A stretch of DNA of 64,000 bases, taken from the NCBI GenBank assembly GCA_000469685.2, contig LS997563.1, positions 21,026,687 to 21,090,686 of the forward strand, written 5' to 3'. The stretch comes from Haemonchus contortus. Lineage: Eukaryota; Nematoda; Chromadorea; Rhabditida; Trichostrongylidae. Shown here one piece after another: positions 44,185-55,119 of this stretch. The position numbers and the translations under genes were made by a program. Below the pieces are notes generated by a model, which saw only the letters and a program-made list of their open reading frames with translations, had not been told where the DNA came from and ran no database searches. How positions within the stretch are numbered: the stretch's first letter is position 1; the number at the start of each line of letters is the position of its first letter.

Positions 44185-45540
44185 GTAGCGTAGTGGCAAG
44201 TGGCGCACTGTATGGGATGCACGGCCGCAGGTTCGAGTCACTGATACGTAGGTTGCCTTTCATATTTCAGGATTCGATAACAAAAATGAATGTTAATCGT
44301 TGAAAATCACTTTACTGCCTTTGGAAATGTTCCCCATTAAGATTTATACGCTTTTGTATGCGTTGGAACCAATTGTCGAAGCACTTTTGTTTCTATATGG
44401 TTGATGACTCGTTTTGTTGAGTGCTTAAAAATGCAGTTGTTTGAGCTGATGTATGGAAGCTCGCATTGTGGTGGTGAAGAGTGATCCGCCTTCGGCAGTT
44501 GGTTTTCCTGATTTTTTGAAAGACAATTGGCAAACAAATGATTGTATACCGCTCAGAATTGACTGTTCTGCTTGTTCTAGTAGTACGGTTGCGACATCTC
44601 CAATCTCTTCCGGAAAAAAACAGGTGACCATTTGTTAGGGAGTGCTTCGTAAGCGGATAGCTTTTGTTGGATTTGGCTTATTTTGAAATACCCATACGGT
44701 CGACTACTATTTACTTTCTGGCTCATACGCGTAAACCAATGATTCGTCACCTGTCTCGATATCATAGACGTGTTCCGAAGCACTGCGATCGTATTTTTCG
44801 ATCACTTCTTTCGACAGAGCGACATGAGCCTTTTTTTCGAGCGATTGTGGGACCCAACGCGAAAAAAATTTTTTACAGTCAAAAGTCCATGCAATATTGA
44901 ATGTGTGCTGGTCACTTTAATGCCTAAGGTTGTCCCAATCTCAAGATGGGTCACACGACGATCTCGCAATATTAGCACACAGCATCGGAACAACAGTTCA
45001 TTTGTGAAACCTCCACGAAATTCGTCTTGGATTGAACCACGACCTCTGTTGAATTCACCATACCACCGACAAGCACTAGTCCTTGATGGCCTAAGGGGGG
45101 GGGGGGGGGTGGGGCGCCAATGACCTGAGTGAATTTTTTTAAGCTACTGCAAACAACACAAAGAGCGCGCATATGTGAAAACGTTCTGAGTAAGTATAAC
45201 CTCAAAAATGTCAAGCTTTGCGATGGAGCTGTCAGTTACCGTATTACAACACTAGGGTTGCTCAATCCCGAAATATAAAAGGCACCCCCCCGTAGATATC
45301 CGCCTATGCCAACCGGCCTTCATCCATCTATGGCAGGCTATATGGTACTAGACCCCTCTGGCAGGATTAAAGCACTGACTTGTACATCGGCTGACCATTG
45401 GAAGGCATTGTATGCGTCACATAAGCATTTACGTCAGTATAATTCTGAATTGAAGTCGAATGCGGGGGCGCATCCCTAGGAAGGGGCTAATTGAAGCTCA
45501 AAGACTTTGCCCTTTTACCAGTTAGGCTATGCACGCTAAA
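44185..45540 (+). mobile_element. tRNA-derived SINE split by a mariner
   Basis: The head (44185-44250) has 'gtagtggcaagtggcgcac' and the B box 'ggttcgagtca'. The body resumes at 45294 ('tccgcctatgccaac', 'actgacttgtacatcggctg', 'gaagtcgaatgcgggggcgc') and runs to about 45540. The two halves together are collinear with the uninterrupted minus-strand copy at 27708-28040. Confidence 0.75.
44251..45292 (-). mobile_element. mariner pseudogene inserted in the SINE
   Basis: The outer ends 'ggttgcctttcatatttcag' (44251) and 'ccgaaatataaaaggcaccc' (to about 45290) are inverted matches, each next to CGTA. On the minus strand, transposase segments appear in order: RVTHLEIGTTLGI.V..THSILH (helix-turn-helix, about 44960-44900), MVTCFFPEEIGDVATVLLEQ (about 44630-44570), then a jump to QLVPTHTKAYKS at the C-terminus. 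The region with the third catalytic Asp is deleted, and frameshifts separate the blocks. The family is close to the mariners with a VACFF..TGHVATV core. Confidence 0.78.
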
Positions 45541-45670
45541 GCGTGCATCATATTAATTACTCAGTTATCAATTATTATCATTCAGCGCCTGCGCCCGCCG
45601 TGAGCGGACGACTAATTGATCGGGATGATCTCTGCATCTCAGCACGTCGTCCCAGTCAGCAGCCAGTCTA

Positions 45671-46255
45671 TTGGTCACTTCAATTTTCGACACCGATAGT
45701 ATTCAACTGCTAAATCACATCAATCAAATTCTCATTTTCAAAGCACCGGATGTGATACAGCTCCTCAATCAGTTCCTAAGTAAGTTGCCTTTACTTGTGA
45801 CAGATGTCGTGGAACGGGATAAAAGGCTGAGATCGGTTGTCATGTATGGGGCTGAAAACGGAACTTCTCCGTGTGGGTGCCAATATCATACAGAGAAGTT
45901 CGTTCCCAGTATTCTTGACTCTTTACATATTGAGACTAAGCCTGTTGAGGCGTACAGGATGTGACACTTTGATGAGGGAAACCTCGCATTGTCAAATGTG
46001 TGTTCTCTTCACGTCGCTTTATGCTCGACATTTTATCCGAGGCTCGTACACTTCGTTCTTCACCCGAATACAAAGAAGTCTTTGTACGCCGATCAATGAG
46101 GATCGACGAACCCCAAAGGGAGCGTGATCTTCGTAGCCAAGCACGAGTTAAACGACAAGGAGTTTGAGGGCAAGAGTCTAGGTTGTACGCAAAAGTGATA
46201 TCATCAAGGCGTCTAATATTCCCCTTGTAAAAAAGGCCCACACTTCTTCACTGCT
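45671..46255 (+). pseudogene. LINE ORF1 remnant
   Basis: VERDKRLRSVVMYG and ETKPVEAYRM match, in order and spacing, EAEKRSRSIVLSG and ECRPVEVYRM of the intact ORF1 at 63513-64000. After a stop at 45961 the reading frame changes and only traces of the basic C-terminal part remain. ORF1 proteins of this group bind element RNA. Confidence 0.7.
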
Positions 46256-46288
46256 CGCAAAAATCTAGTCGCTCCCCGAATTCCATTG

Positions 46289-48503
46289 AATATGTGTTTT
46301 TTGCTCAATGCTCGTAGTCTCACGAATGACATCAACCATCCACATTACCTCATGGACATTCACAAGCCCGGGATTACTTTCAGCACGAAAACGTGGCTGA
46401 ATAAAAAATAGCTGATTCTGAACTCTGTTCTGTTTTCCCTTATACAATAATTCGAAAAGATAGACATGATAGAGCAGGAGGAGGTGAGTGCGTTTTCACA
46501 CACAATGATTGTATATGAAGGAGTTATTCTGGATTGCAGATCATTAAATTTCGATGTACTGTGTCTTGATATTTGTTTGCCCTGCGTCGAAAACAAAAAA
46601 CTCTCCTGGTATACCGCTCACCACAGTTTACCACAAATCAGGATGACCAATCGATTACTCTCTTGACTGACCTATCTGTTACTGTGCCACATAGCACAAT
46701 TATTATAGGAGACTTTGATGTTGACATTAATTGGGAGGCCGGTGTGGCCTGTAATGCTAGCACCCAAATGCTCCTAGCTGCATTCGAGAGCCTATCCCTC
46801 CAACAATGTATTACTTTTTCAACTAGAAAGGAGAAAATTTTAGATCTCATACTATCAAATGAGCGCTGCATCGCTGATGCTTCTCCTCAAGCGCCGTTAT
46901 CAACATCAGGCCACAATATCATCTCTTTTGGACTCTCCACCATTCGATTGAATACGGAACTAGTTTTTCGTGGAGATTTCAAGTGCGCAAACAAAGAACG
47001 AATTAAGCAAGCACTTTCTGTTTTTGTCTGGATGAGATATTTCAATAACTATTCGGACATTGACGACCTATACAGCAAATTTACTGCCGTCTTGCTTGAT
47101 ATCATTGATCGTTATGTCCCCTTCGACAGTGCGTTAAACATTCATCTGAGTGATATCCCACGCACATAAGAAAAGTTTTCGAGCAACGTGAACGACTATT
47201 TCATCAATTCCTCGAGTCCGGAAGGATGCCCTTCTCATTGATAATTTCAAGAAGCCTGATTCCCATATAAAGCGCTACCTAGCTTTTAAAATGCGAAAAC
47301 TAGCTTAAAGTTAATATGAAAAAGTTTTATGAATATATCGGAAGGTCAACTCTACAATTTGCATCAAACGTTGAAGAATCAGAAGGGAATAAATATTCAA
47401 CCTACTTAAAGCAATTGCTGACGATTTCGCTAGTGCATACGAGGAAACTTATGATGACAATATAAGTGGTATTATCAAATATCTCGCCTAGCACTTTTTC
47501 GAAGTATCTTAGATCACTCAAACCATTCAGGTCTCTCGCATCGAATGAAACCCTTCTCCCTCTGGAACATTTCTTCAAGGAACATGCAAGGTACTTCTCC
47601 CTTGCTCACATTTCAACATCTGTCTAATTCATAGCCTAATTTCGAGCATCACCAACTTCAGGCCCATAAGCATGCTACCCACCCTATCGAAAATCTTTGT
47701 GAAAGTAGTGAAAAATAATTGCTGGAATGGATTTCGAAGCTCCTTATCCCATCTGAGCAGCATAGCTTCCTATCCGGGCATCTACTCGTGCTCAGTTGCT
47801 TATTTGTATACACGCTTGGACACAAGCCATAAATAGCGGCAAGAGTGTTGAAGTTGTTTACTTGGAGTTGATTAAAGCTTTTGACAAAGTATGCCACTCT
47901 AAATTGCTGGTTAAGCTCGACAATATCGAAATTAGAGGAGCTACATGGGAGTTATTCAGATCTTACCTGCTAGCGCGTAAACTAAACGTTCGGATTGGAA
48001 GCTGCCTTTCGAAAACGAAAGAATGTACCTCTGGAGTCCCCCAGGGGGGTGTTCTGTCGCCTCTCCTTTTGCTCATCTATACCATGACTTACTAGGATAT
48101 CTTGAAATTGACGGCAGAATCACCGCTGCCGCAATCGCGGATGATATCATAGCAGCAGTGACTTATTCGCAAGACGAAAAGCAAGAGGCCCAGGCAGGGC
48201 TGAACAATTGTGCTGAGAGGATGTTCAGCTGGGCCCATTCCTAGAGCTTAGAAAAAAATTCCTGTAAAACGTGCTATGTTCTCTTGGGAGAATTTCAGTT
48301 CCCGAGTAAATTTCCTTCGAGGCGCACGTAAAATCCTAGAAATCAGGCTCTCAAGAAATCTGAGCTGGAGCATTCATGTGGATGGAATCAACAGCGAAGC
48401 GCTAAGGTTGGCCATTTTCTATTTAGCAATATCCATGGCGGCAATGTGGACTTGTGGATTGGACTCTTCAAGTCATATATCCAATCTGAGAGGTGAAAGT
48501 TGA
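46289..48503 (+). pseudogene. LINE ORF2: endonuclease and reverse transcriptase
   Basis: The endonuclease starts with CFLLNARSLTNDINH (about 46293). The frame from about 46630 gives STIIIGDFDVDINWE (family GDFN reads GDFD) and ILDLILSN. A gap with stops spans 47170-47790. RT motifs follow: VVYLELIKAFDKVCHSKLL (first Asp replaced: family YLD reads YLE), TSGVPQGGVLSPLL near 48030, and AIADDIIAA near 48140 with the catalytic DD kept (family FADD). Later blocks (VNFLRGARK, LSWSIHVDGI) sit in another frame to 48503. ORF2 would nick and copy by target-primed reverse transcription; this copy cannot. Confidence 0.82.
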
Positions 48504-49003
48504 AATGAGGCTATGACTACTCTAGCCTGAAATTGGAAGGATGCATGCAGATTCTGTCAAATTTGCCGGTTTCTTGTGGGCGGGCAGCATACCCGTGTCT
48601 CGAAGTTCCATGATCACTCAAGTGGTGAAAGGGCACCATGGACGACTGGTGCTGACTTAAACTGCAATTTTCAAGGAATTCAGGCTTAGGGTTCCATTGC
48701 TTTGTGTGACTTTATTTTTTGGGCACACACGAGTCAAGGTGAGGCCACCTTCTATGTCCTGTTCGCCGAGGGGAGCAGCCTGCTCGAACAGCCTGTCTCT
48801 CTTATTCTCTTCACTCATTAATCCTTCGCGCTTGTTCATTTTATCTTCATTTTTTCTTTTCTAAATTTGTTAACTTACAACGTTTTATTTGCTGTTCAGT
48901 ATGGCTATAAGTTAATGCCTATTCTTCTTAGTCACGCTGTAAGTCCTTCCTCACCTAGTGTAGCTGGGGCGTCCTAGAATGCGTGAATAAATAAATAAAT
49001 AAA

Positions 49004-49879
49004 TGAACTGGATACTCAGTGCTGCGATTATGTAGTCAAAAGCAACGCTCGACATAAGGCTGCTTGAATGATTGGCTCGCAAAACGTTTTTCCGCAAGAA
49101 ATAAAAAAGAGTTCCTTCCATCGCTACTAACAATGGGATGTGCTCACTATCTTTATGAGCGAACTCTCCTTAAAAAAATCCCTAGTGATAATCTAAAGGA
49201 AAAGCAGACTGCAATAGTAGATGAATGGAACTTCTCCTTTGAGGATATATCATTAGTAGAGGCTCCTAGATTATTAGCGGTTGAATGCGTTTTGTAGCGA
49301 GTAATATAAAAGCAAAGAGGAATTGTGATTCCTCATTGAATTACAAACCTTGCTGGCACGATCAAAAGAGTGAAGATCAAAATAGCGCGGTGAGAAAGCA
49401 GTTATGACATGGAAGTCGTGTCATTTCTGTTTTCTTATTAATATCCAGTCTATTTACGACGTCAGACTGAAAATCTTAGGTCGCCCCCCTCCGACGCAGG
49501 ACAATCAGACCCTTGGGAACTAAAGGAGGTTAGAATGGAGATTAATATCCACAAAACGACATCAGATCGTTCCAGTTGCGGAGTATCACTTAATTCTTAT
49601 ACTCCGAATAATCCTCTCTATTTATCGTCGTGCTACATCCCTATACTATGGACGATTCACCTATCCGTCCGCAGCCAACTTAGGGAGGAGAGAGGTTAGG
49701 CCTCGCGGGCAAATAACCTTTTGCTTACGAAAGCTTTCACAAAATACTTCAGCATTTGACCTATTTTCCAGACTAGACGCGTAATTTTCCATCCTTGCTA
49801 TATATAGTCCACATATTCGGCGTATCTGTTCATATGTATGTTTGTTTGTCACAAAATCCGGTTTTACCCGAAAAAAAAA
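49004..49879. other. no gene recognised
   Basis: A 77-codon frame at 49064-49297 has no known domain. Nothing else assignable. Confidence 0.4.
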
Positions 49880-50800
49880 ACATATTTAGAGGTCGGGACA
49901 AGATCGGCATGGGTGGAACCCAAGACAAAATCAACAGAGCACACACGAGCTCTGCGCAGCTCGGGGAAGGGGGGGGGGGCAAGTGCCGGAATCGGGGGTG
50001 CCAACAGGCAAACATTTTATTTTGCTTCGAAAAAGTCCAGACAGCGGGGAAAAATTTCAAAGATGAGGATTGTGTCAGCAAACCAGACGGAGGAGAACCA
50101 CGTGTTGTGGGCGGAGCTTTCTCAAAATGTGCGTTACTTTCTAGATGTATTCATAACTCGATTCATTTGAGGCGAAGGGGTCAGGAAAAGAAATAAAAAG
50201 AGTGAGCAGGGCCTTATGTGTGCTGGGCATGCGTAGGCTTAGCGAAACCCCGCTTACCATGGAGGGGGCATGCGTTGAGACGATCAAAAATGAATGCAGC
50301 TGTGCTTGGAAACTTTCAAGAATGCGGGAAAAAGTGATTGGAGGTAATGGAACAAAAATGGCCGAATCTCCAAAGTGGGCGGGGTTGGCACCAAAGTGGG
50401 CGGGACGTAGAAAAGATTTATAATTCTATTCAGAAACGTTCTGAGTTGCGGCAAAAAGGTATAAGGTGTAGAAGAACAAATGTGGTCAAATCCCAGAAGT
50501 GGGCGGAGTTGGTACTTGAGTGGACGGGGCTCAGATCAAAAATTTATAACTCAATTTAGAGACGTTGTGGGATGCGGGAAAAAAGTGGTAAGATATAGCC
50601 GAACAAATATGGTTAGATTCCACAAGTAGGCGAGATTGGCAATGAAGTGGGCCTACATCAAAATTATTAAGTCTCTTCAGATGCGTTTGAGATTGCGGGG
50701 AAAAGGTGTCAGGAGGAAGTAGAAGTAACGTGGTTTGAAGTCTGGAGTGGGGGGAGTTTGCAGAGAGGTGGGCGGGCTTGAGATCAAGAATTTATACATC
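49880..50800 (+). repeat. composite repeat R6, copy 2, with 121-126-bp units
   Basis: Same head as 18960 ('aggtcggg.caaga'), a poly-G tract near 49970, GC-rich 'gtgggcgggg' boxes, then units starting at 50438, 50564 and 50685 ('gttctgagttgcgg', 'gttgtgggatgcggg', 'gtttgagattgcgg'). This copy is longer and more diverged than the copy at 18960. Confidence 0.8.
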
Positions 50801-51289
50801 TTTCCTTCACAATAACCTTGACCACATAGGTGTACAACTAAAGAATACCCTAAACCCTTTCGAAACTTGGGCTGAGAATTTTTTGAAAATTAGTATCCAT
50901 GGTTCAATACACATTAGTCCCTTCTACACAAGAGCAATTGCACTACATTACTTCAAACCTCATACGGCAAATTCTACAATATCCCCTTCCACGCACGTGC
51001 ACACCCCGTAGAGACGTGTAAATCCCTACAATTACCCAAAGGGGCTTTCCTTCCAAAGTTAGTGTTCAGGCTCATACTACACCGTTCTTCGACTACATGG
51101 ACTGCAGAGGTATTCGATTTGGATTTATCGGAGTACTCTTCACGGCTACACAGCCCCATTTCACACCCAAAAAGATAATGGCCGCTACAGAAGTGTCGGG
51201 GAAGAGGCTCAGATGATACTAAAGACCTATAATGAAAATCAGAAGCTCGTATGGCTCCGGCCCTCATGGCTAGAGCCCCTAGCGCGCGC
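50801..51289. other. no gene recognised
   Basis: Overlapping 77- and 114-codon frames on opposite strands, neither with a domain. Confidence 0.4.
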
Positions 51290-51480
51290 GATAGCGTGCG
51301 TAGCTGCCTGTTATACATTTAATTCGCTAAGTGTGTCTGTTGATTTGTCGTTGTGTTTGTTTGTGTGTGTCAGTGTGTATGTTTGATCGTAAGTTCATAA
51401 CTCCTGTACCGGTGGACCTAGAGCGTCCAAATTTGTAGAGTCCACACCCTGTGGATCCGAAGAGTTCATATTTGGTAGGA
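51290..51480 (-). repeat. R7 unit with microsatellite tail, inverted
   Basis: On the minus strand: 'cctaccaaatatgaactctt', 'acaggagttatgaac', a CA/CAAA-rich run and 'caacagacacacttagcg', the same order as the end of array R7 at 18490-18620. It is a single-unit copy of that family. Confidence 0.65.
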
Positions 51481-51817
51481 TTACAGCTTTTCGTATTCAG
51501 TGTATTTACAGTGTTAACGTACATTTTAATAACTGATGTAGGATATGACGGGATCATAGATACTCGGTGACAATAACCGACTACAACTGATAAGAGAAGA
51601 CAAGGGGCCTAGGAAAGGTTGAGTAGGGTGACAAAACTGTGGCTGACGCAGTGATAGGTACCCATTACCGGTACTACGATAAGCCGATGACTATACTGTT
51701 CATTTCTTGCTATTAGATCACGACCGCTACCCAGCGAGGTTCGTCACTCGTCTTCGTTCAATATCATTTGTGACAATGTTTAACCGACCGCCAGTAATCG
51801 GGAGTCCTCAACCAATG

Positions 51818-51899
51818 ATATCTCTGTAAAGAAAAATGTGCATTGATAACGCCATGATCATATGGCGTTATCAATGCACATTTTTCTTTACAGAGATAT
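51818..51899. repeat. perfect 38-bp-arm hairpin
   Basis: Arms 51818-51855 and 51862-51899 are exact complements around GATCAT. The inner part reads ATAACGCCAT/ATGGCGTTAT. Confidence 0.95.
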
Positions 51900-51903
51900 T
51901 TTG

Positions 51904-51963
51904 AAATATTTCGAGTGATGGGAACGCCATTATCATATGGCGTTATCACCACTCGAAATATTT
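51904..51963. repeat. 27-bp-arm hairpin sharing the neighbour's core
   Basis: Arms 51904-51930 and 51937-51963 around TATCAT, with three mismatches. The inner AACGCCAT/ATGGCGTTAT core is the same as in the hairpin at 51818, while the outer arms differ (AAATATTTCGAGTG). Confidence 0.92.
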
Positions 51964-51990
51964 GTGAGTACCGCTAAAGGCTTTGGACGG

Positions 51991-52171
51991 AAACGAAAAT
52001 TCAGTCCGGCACTCGGCTCCCACAGTAACCCCCTGGCTTACCCCACCACCCACCCCTGTGTCCTTGCCCAAAGCCCCTTTTCGACGCGTCGTATATGTGA
52101 CGGACAAAAATTTGCGTATAAACACGTGCCGGATTACTGTAAGAGCCGAGTGCCGGACTGAATTTTCGTTT
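51991..52171. repeat. 37-bp-arm inverted repeat, about 105-bp spacer
   Basis: AAACGAAAATTCAGTCCGGC...AGTAA (51991-52028) and its complement (52134-52171) differ at one position. Because of the symmetry, both strands encode similar short frames. Confidence 0.9.
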
Positions 52172-52735
52172 TTGTAGGATCTGATACCCAATAGTTGAAT
52201 CATTATTGAGCATTTATTTTAAGAAAGACGGGAAAAAATCGAGGCCCACAATTAAAGGCGTAAACACCGACTCACACTGAATACTAATTGCACTGCCTTG
52301 CTAGCCCTGTGGCAAATTTTGTGTACAGGGAAATATTATTTGTTTTGAAGAAGGTTGGAGAGTTAGCCGACTACTACAGGTTCGCTAAAGGAGTAGGGAA
52401 TCCCGGTGCTAGCCGGGCGGACCAACTGGTCGAACCCGCTTTCTTTCAACATTGAGTGCTAGAGAGGGAGGTCAGCCCATAATTGTGGAGGTCAGCCCAT
52501 TATTGTACTCAGGAAGGGTTCTTAGCCAAGAGCATACAGTTCGTTGACCTGAGTTTCAGGAGTGAAGGAGTACCGGTGCGGGTGAGTCAATGGGGTATTC
52601 AACTCAGACCCCATCCTATCTTCTTAGCTCTATCGTCGGCTATCCATCCTTCTTCGCACTAAAGTCCTCAATGTTAGATAAGAGCGAAGCCCCAACCCCC
52701 CTCCTCCCCCTCTTTCGGAAAATACATCATTTTCT
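52172..52735. other. no gene recognised
   Basis: Includes a tandem 'gaggtcagcccata/attattg' pair near 52470-52505. Nothing else. Confidence 0.4.
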
Positions 52736-53242
52736 ACCTACAATACTCACCCTAATTTTCCGAAAAAAAACACGAAAAAGCGCGGATTCGCGTCTACTTG
52801 TCTTTTCTTTATAACTAGATCACGTTACGTAGTTCAACTCAACTCGATGAGCTCCTCAAAATGGTGTGCTGAAAAAGTGAAAAAGTTCAAATTCGAAGTC
52901 TTCGGACCATCAAAGTTTCTGGGGGCACGTCATTAGAAGCGACGCTCGCTATAATTGTAGCCAGAAGGTATTCCCTCCTGTTGAAGGGGTGAGTCAATTT
53001 GTGTCCAATTCTACTTTGTTCGCACCTTCCTCGCACCTCCACCCACTCGCCTGTGGGGAGGCCTCGCTTAATTAGTTGGGTGCTGACCTCTCTGCCAGAC
53101 CAGTAATATCTGCTTATGACTTAGAAACTAAGTCACATTTCAAGTACGGGAAATAAAATAAAAGAAAATAAAGAATCAATGTGCAACACAAGTTATGCAA
53201 CCCAGAAAGCTGTGCAAGTTGTAGTAATCATAGGGAGGGGGG

Positions 53243-53641
53243 GGTGAAGATGTAGTTAGTGGAGGCCAGACCCATTTTGAATCACTGAAGGCTAGAACGC
53301 AGAGAAAGAGGGGTAGTCTTCCTCATATGTTCTTAGAGGTGCTTTTTAGCCAAAAGACATTCTGTTTTACCTAACTTTAAGAAGGTGAGGTGCTCCGTGT
53401 GGGTGAGATAGTTATTTCGTGCAAAAAACAGAGTTGAGGCAAAAATTGAACGTCCAATTGGGTTTCCCAGCCCGGAGCTCCTCCCCTTGCTGAAATTAGG
53501 TGAAAAATACACAGCTATAACATAAAAAGCTATGAAACGCTCCTAAGCATCATTAAGGGCCCGGCTAGTCTCCCTTCTCTGCGCTATAGCCTTCAGTGAT
53601 TCAAAAAGGCTTTGGTCACCCCCCCCCCTACATTTTCATCG
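53243..53641. mobile_element. foldback element FB2, copy 1
   Basis: 'gtgaagatgtagttagtgg...gaatcactgaaggctagaacgc' (from 53243) pairs with 'gcgctatagccttcagtgattc...tacattttcatc' (to 53641). The inner arms pair around 'aggggaggagctc'-type blocks. It is related to 61843-62286. Confidence 0.72.
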
Positions 53642-53767
53642 GGAAATGAATTTATTGCAATGTGGAAACCATCCATCCTTTACATAGTTTCCATGTAATG
53701 TGATGATGATCTTGAATTTGAACGTTGTCTTGTCCTTACTACATGTTATTTCAAAGTGTGTAATAAT

Positions 53768-53825
53768 TATCATAATAATAAAATAATAATAATAATAACA
53801 ATAATAATAATAATAATAGTAATGA
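53768..53825. repeat. (AAT)n microsatellite
   Basis: About 58 bp of nearly uninterrupted AAT/ATA repeats. Confidence 0.93.
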
Positions 53826-54554
53826 TAAAGTTTCCAATTCATAAAATCAATATTAGTTCACTGAGACTACCATAGAGGTCAGCAGCCAACCAATTAGAAG
53901 AGGTCCTCTATAGGCGAGTGAGCGGAGGTGCGAAGAAGGTGCGAAGGATTTGGACACAAATACCGACTCCCCTGTTGAAGTTGTGGGAGTTGTGGAGCGG
54001 CTACTGTATACTAAAACTAGGAAAAGTGTAGATCTTTGCATTGTATTAAGATTGGTGCAAGATTGGTGCAAGATTGGTGCATGACCAGATTTGTCCATTT
54101 TTAGAGAAAATAAATATCGAAATAATTAGTAAAACATGATTAGTGCAAAAGTCTACGGTTCGCTCACTTCTAGAATATAATGGCTGCTTTACAACTACCG
54201 AATACTTTCAATAAAAGGGAATGTCTGGCTGTAATTATAGCGAGCGCCGCTGCTAATGACGTGTTTCCAGGAGCTATAATGAGCCGAAGACTCTAAACTT
54301 GAAGTTTTTTGTTTTTCAGCACACCGTATCGGGAAGTTCGTGGAGCTGAGTTGAACTACGTAACATTACATGTAAAAAATTGAAAACTCGTAGTTATAAA
54401 GAAAAGACGAAAAAGAAGCTAATCTGCATTTTTCCGTGTTTTTGAAAAATTAGGGTAGATATTGTACTCTTGAAACGAATGAATGAAGCCCGCCGATGCC
54501 GGGAGACCAGTCTATTACAAGATATAGCACTTATATTTTTATGCATTTATTCAA

Positions 54555-54785
54555 GACCAGTCGGGCTACATACGCTAATGCGTGCACAACATGCCCTCTA
54601 CCGCTTACCTACGACTTGTCAGAGGACAACAATGAGCAGTATCGGTTGACTTCCTGTTTTGAAAGTGTTTCCCCACCGCGCTGACTTAACATTAACATTT
54701 TTCACCTACGTGACTTTCGAAAGGACGCAGAAACGGGCATACAAACAGAAACACAACATTACCGCTTTATATATAGAGACAGTCG
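54555..54785 (+). repeat. dispersed repeat R4, copy 2
   Basis: Shorter copy of 4561-5045 ('cgcttacctacgacttg', 'cagtatcggttgacttcc', 'aaacgggcatacaaacaga', 'accgctttatatatag'), followed by a CCCGGC-type block at 54790. Confidence 0.6.
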
Positions 54786-54831
54786 AACAGCCCGGCTAAC
54801 GCCGAGCTTCCCTCCTTCTTTTGGTAGAGTT

Positions 54832-55119
54832 ATGATAAACGGCAAACAGCACACTCCTTTGGAACGAATGATATTTTCGGAACCAAAGTCTGATAGAGGA
54901 ACAATAGGGCACGCCAACGATATTCAAAATGTGCCGATGTCTACACCTTTGACTAGAATCTGTCTGTCTCGATCTGTCGTTGTTGATGTTAAAAATAATG
55001 ACCCAATGAGGATTCAACAGGTAGGCATCCAAGGCCTTGAATGGTACTCACAAATGTTGTCGAGTCATAATAATACCGTTATCGAATGTCTTCGTGAATG
55101 TAGCCGCTTTTTCTACAGA
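54832..55119 (+). CDS. unrecognised coding-like frame cut by the palindrome
   Basis: I do not recognise the product. From ATG 54832, 96 codons read as an ordinary mixed-composition soluble protein (LERMIFSEPKSDRG, VVVDVKNNDPMRIQQVGIQG, LEWYSQMLSSHNNTVIECLR). The frame then enters the giant palindrome at 55120 and ends within it at 55197. Beyond the palindrome at 58412 the frame would meet TGA after a few codons, so this may be the last exon of an old gene, or a remnant. No clear splice acceptor precedes it. It could also be an unrecognised transposon gene. Confidence 0.3.

Larger units (their letters stand above)
45580..49003 (+). mobile_element. CR1-like LINE, decayed
   Basis: ORF1 remnant, then AP-type endonuclease, reverse transcriptase, a 3' non-coding stretch and an (AATA)n tail at about 48984-49004. 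This is the structure of a non-LTR retrotransposon of the CR1/jockey group (inference from the RT motif SGVPQGGVLSPLL). The left edge is approximate, placed just after the SINE. Confidence 0.82.
52736..54470. repeat. composite long inverted repeat (R1-R8-FB2-R8-R1)
   Basis: Left to right: R1 inverted (52736-52985, outer end 'tacaatactcaccctaattt'), R8 piece (52985-53105), foldback FB2 (53243-53641), an AAT microsatellite, R8 inverted (53868-53985), and R1 forward (53985-54470, ending 'aattagggtagatattgta'). The order is mirror-symmetric, with unequal arms because the right R1 has extra sequence ('aagattggtgc' three times near 54048-54080). Confidence 0.7.

Noticed and set aside
44185..44250. 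Possible tRNA gene (A box and B box present)
   Set aside because: No tRNA cloverleaf can be drawn; it is the head of a SINE also present at 27708-28040.
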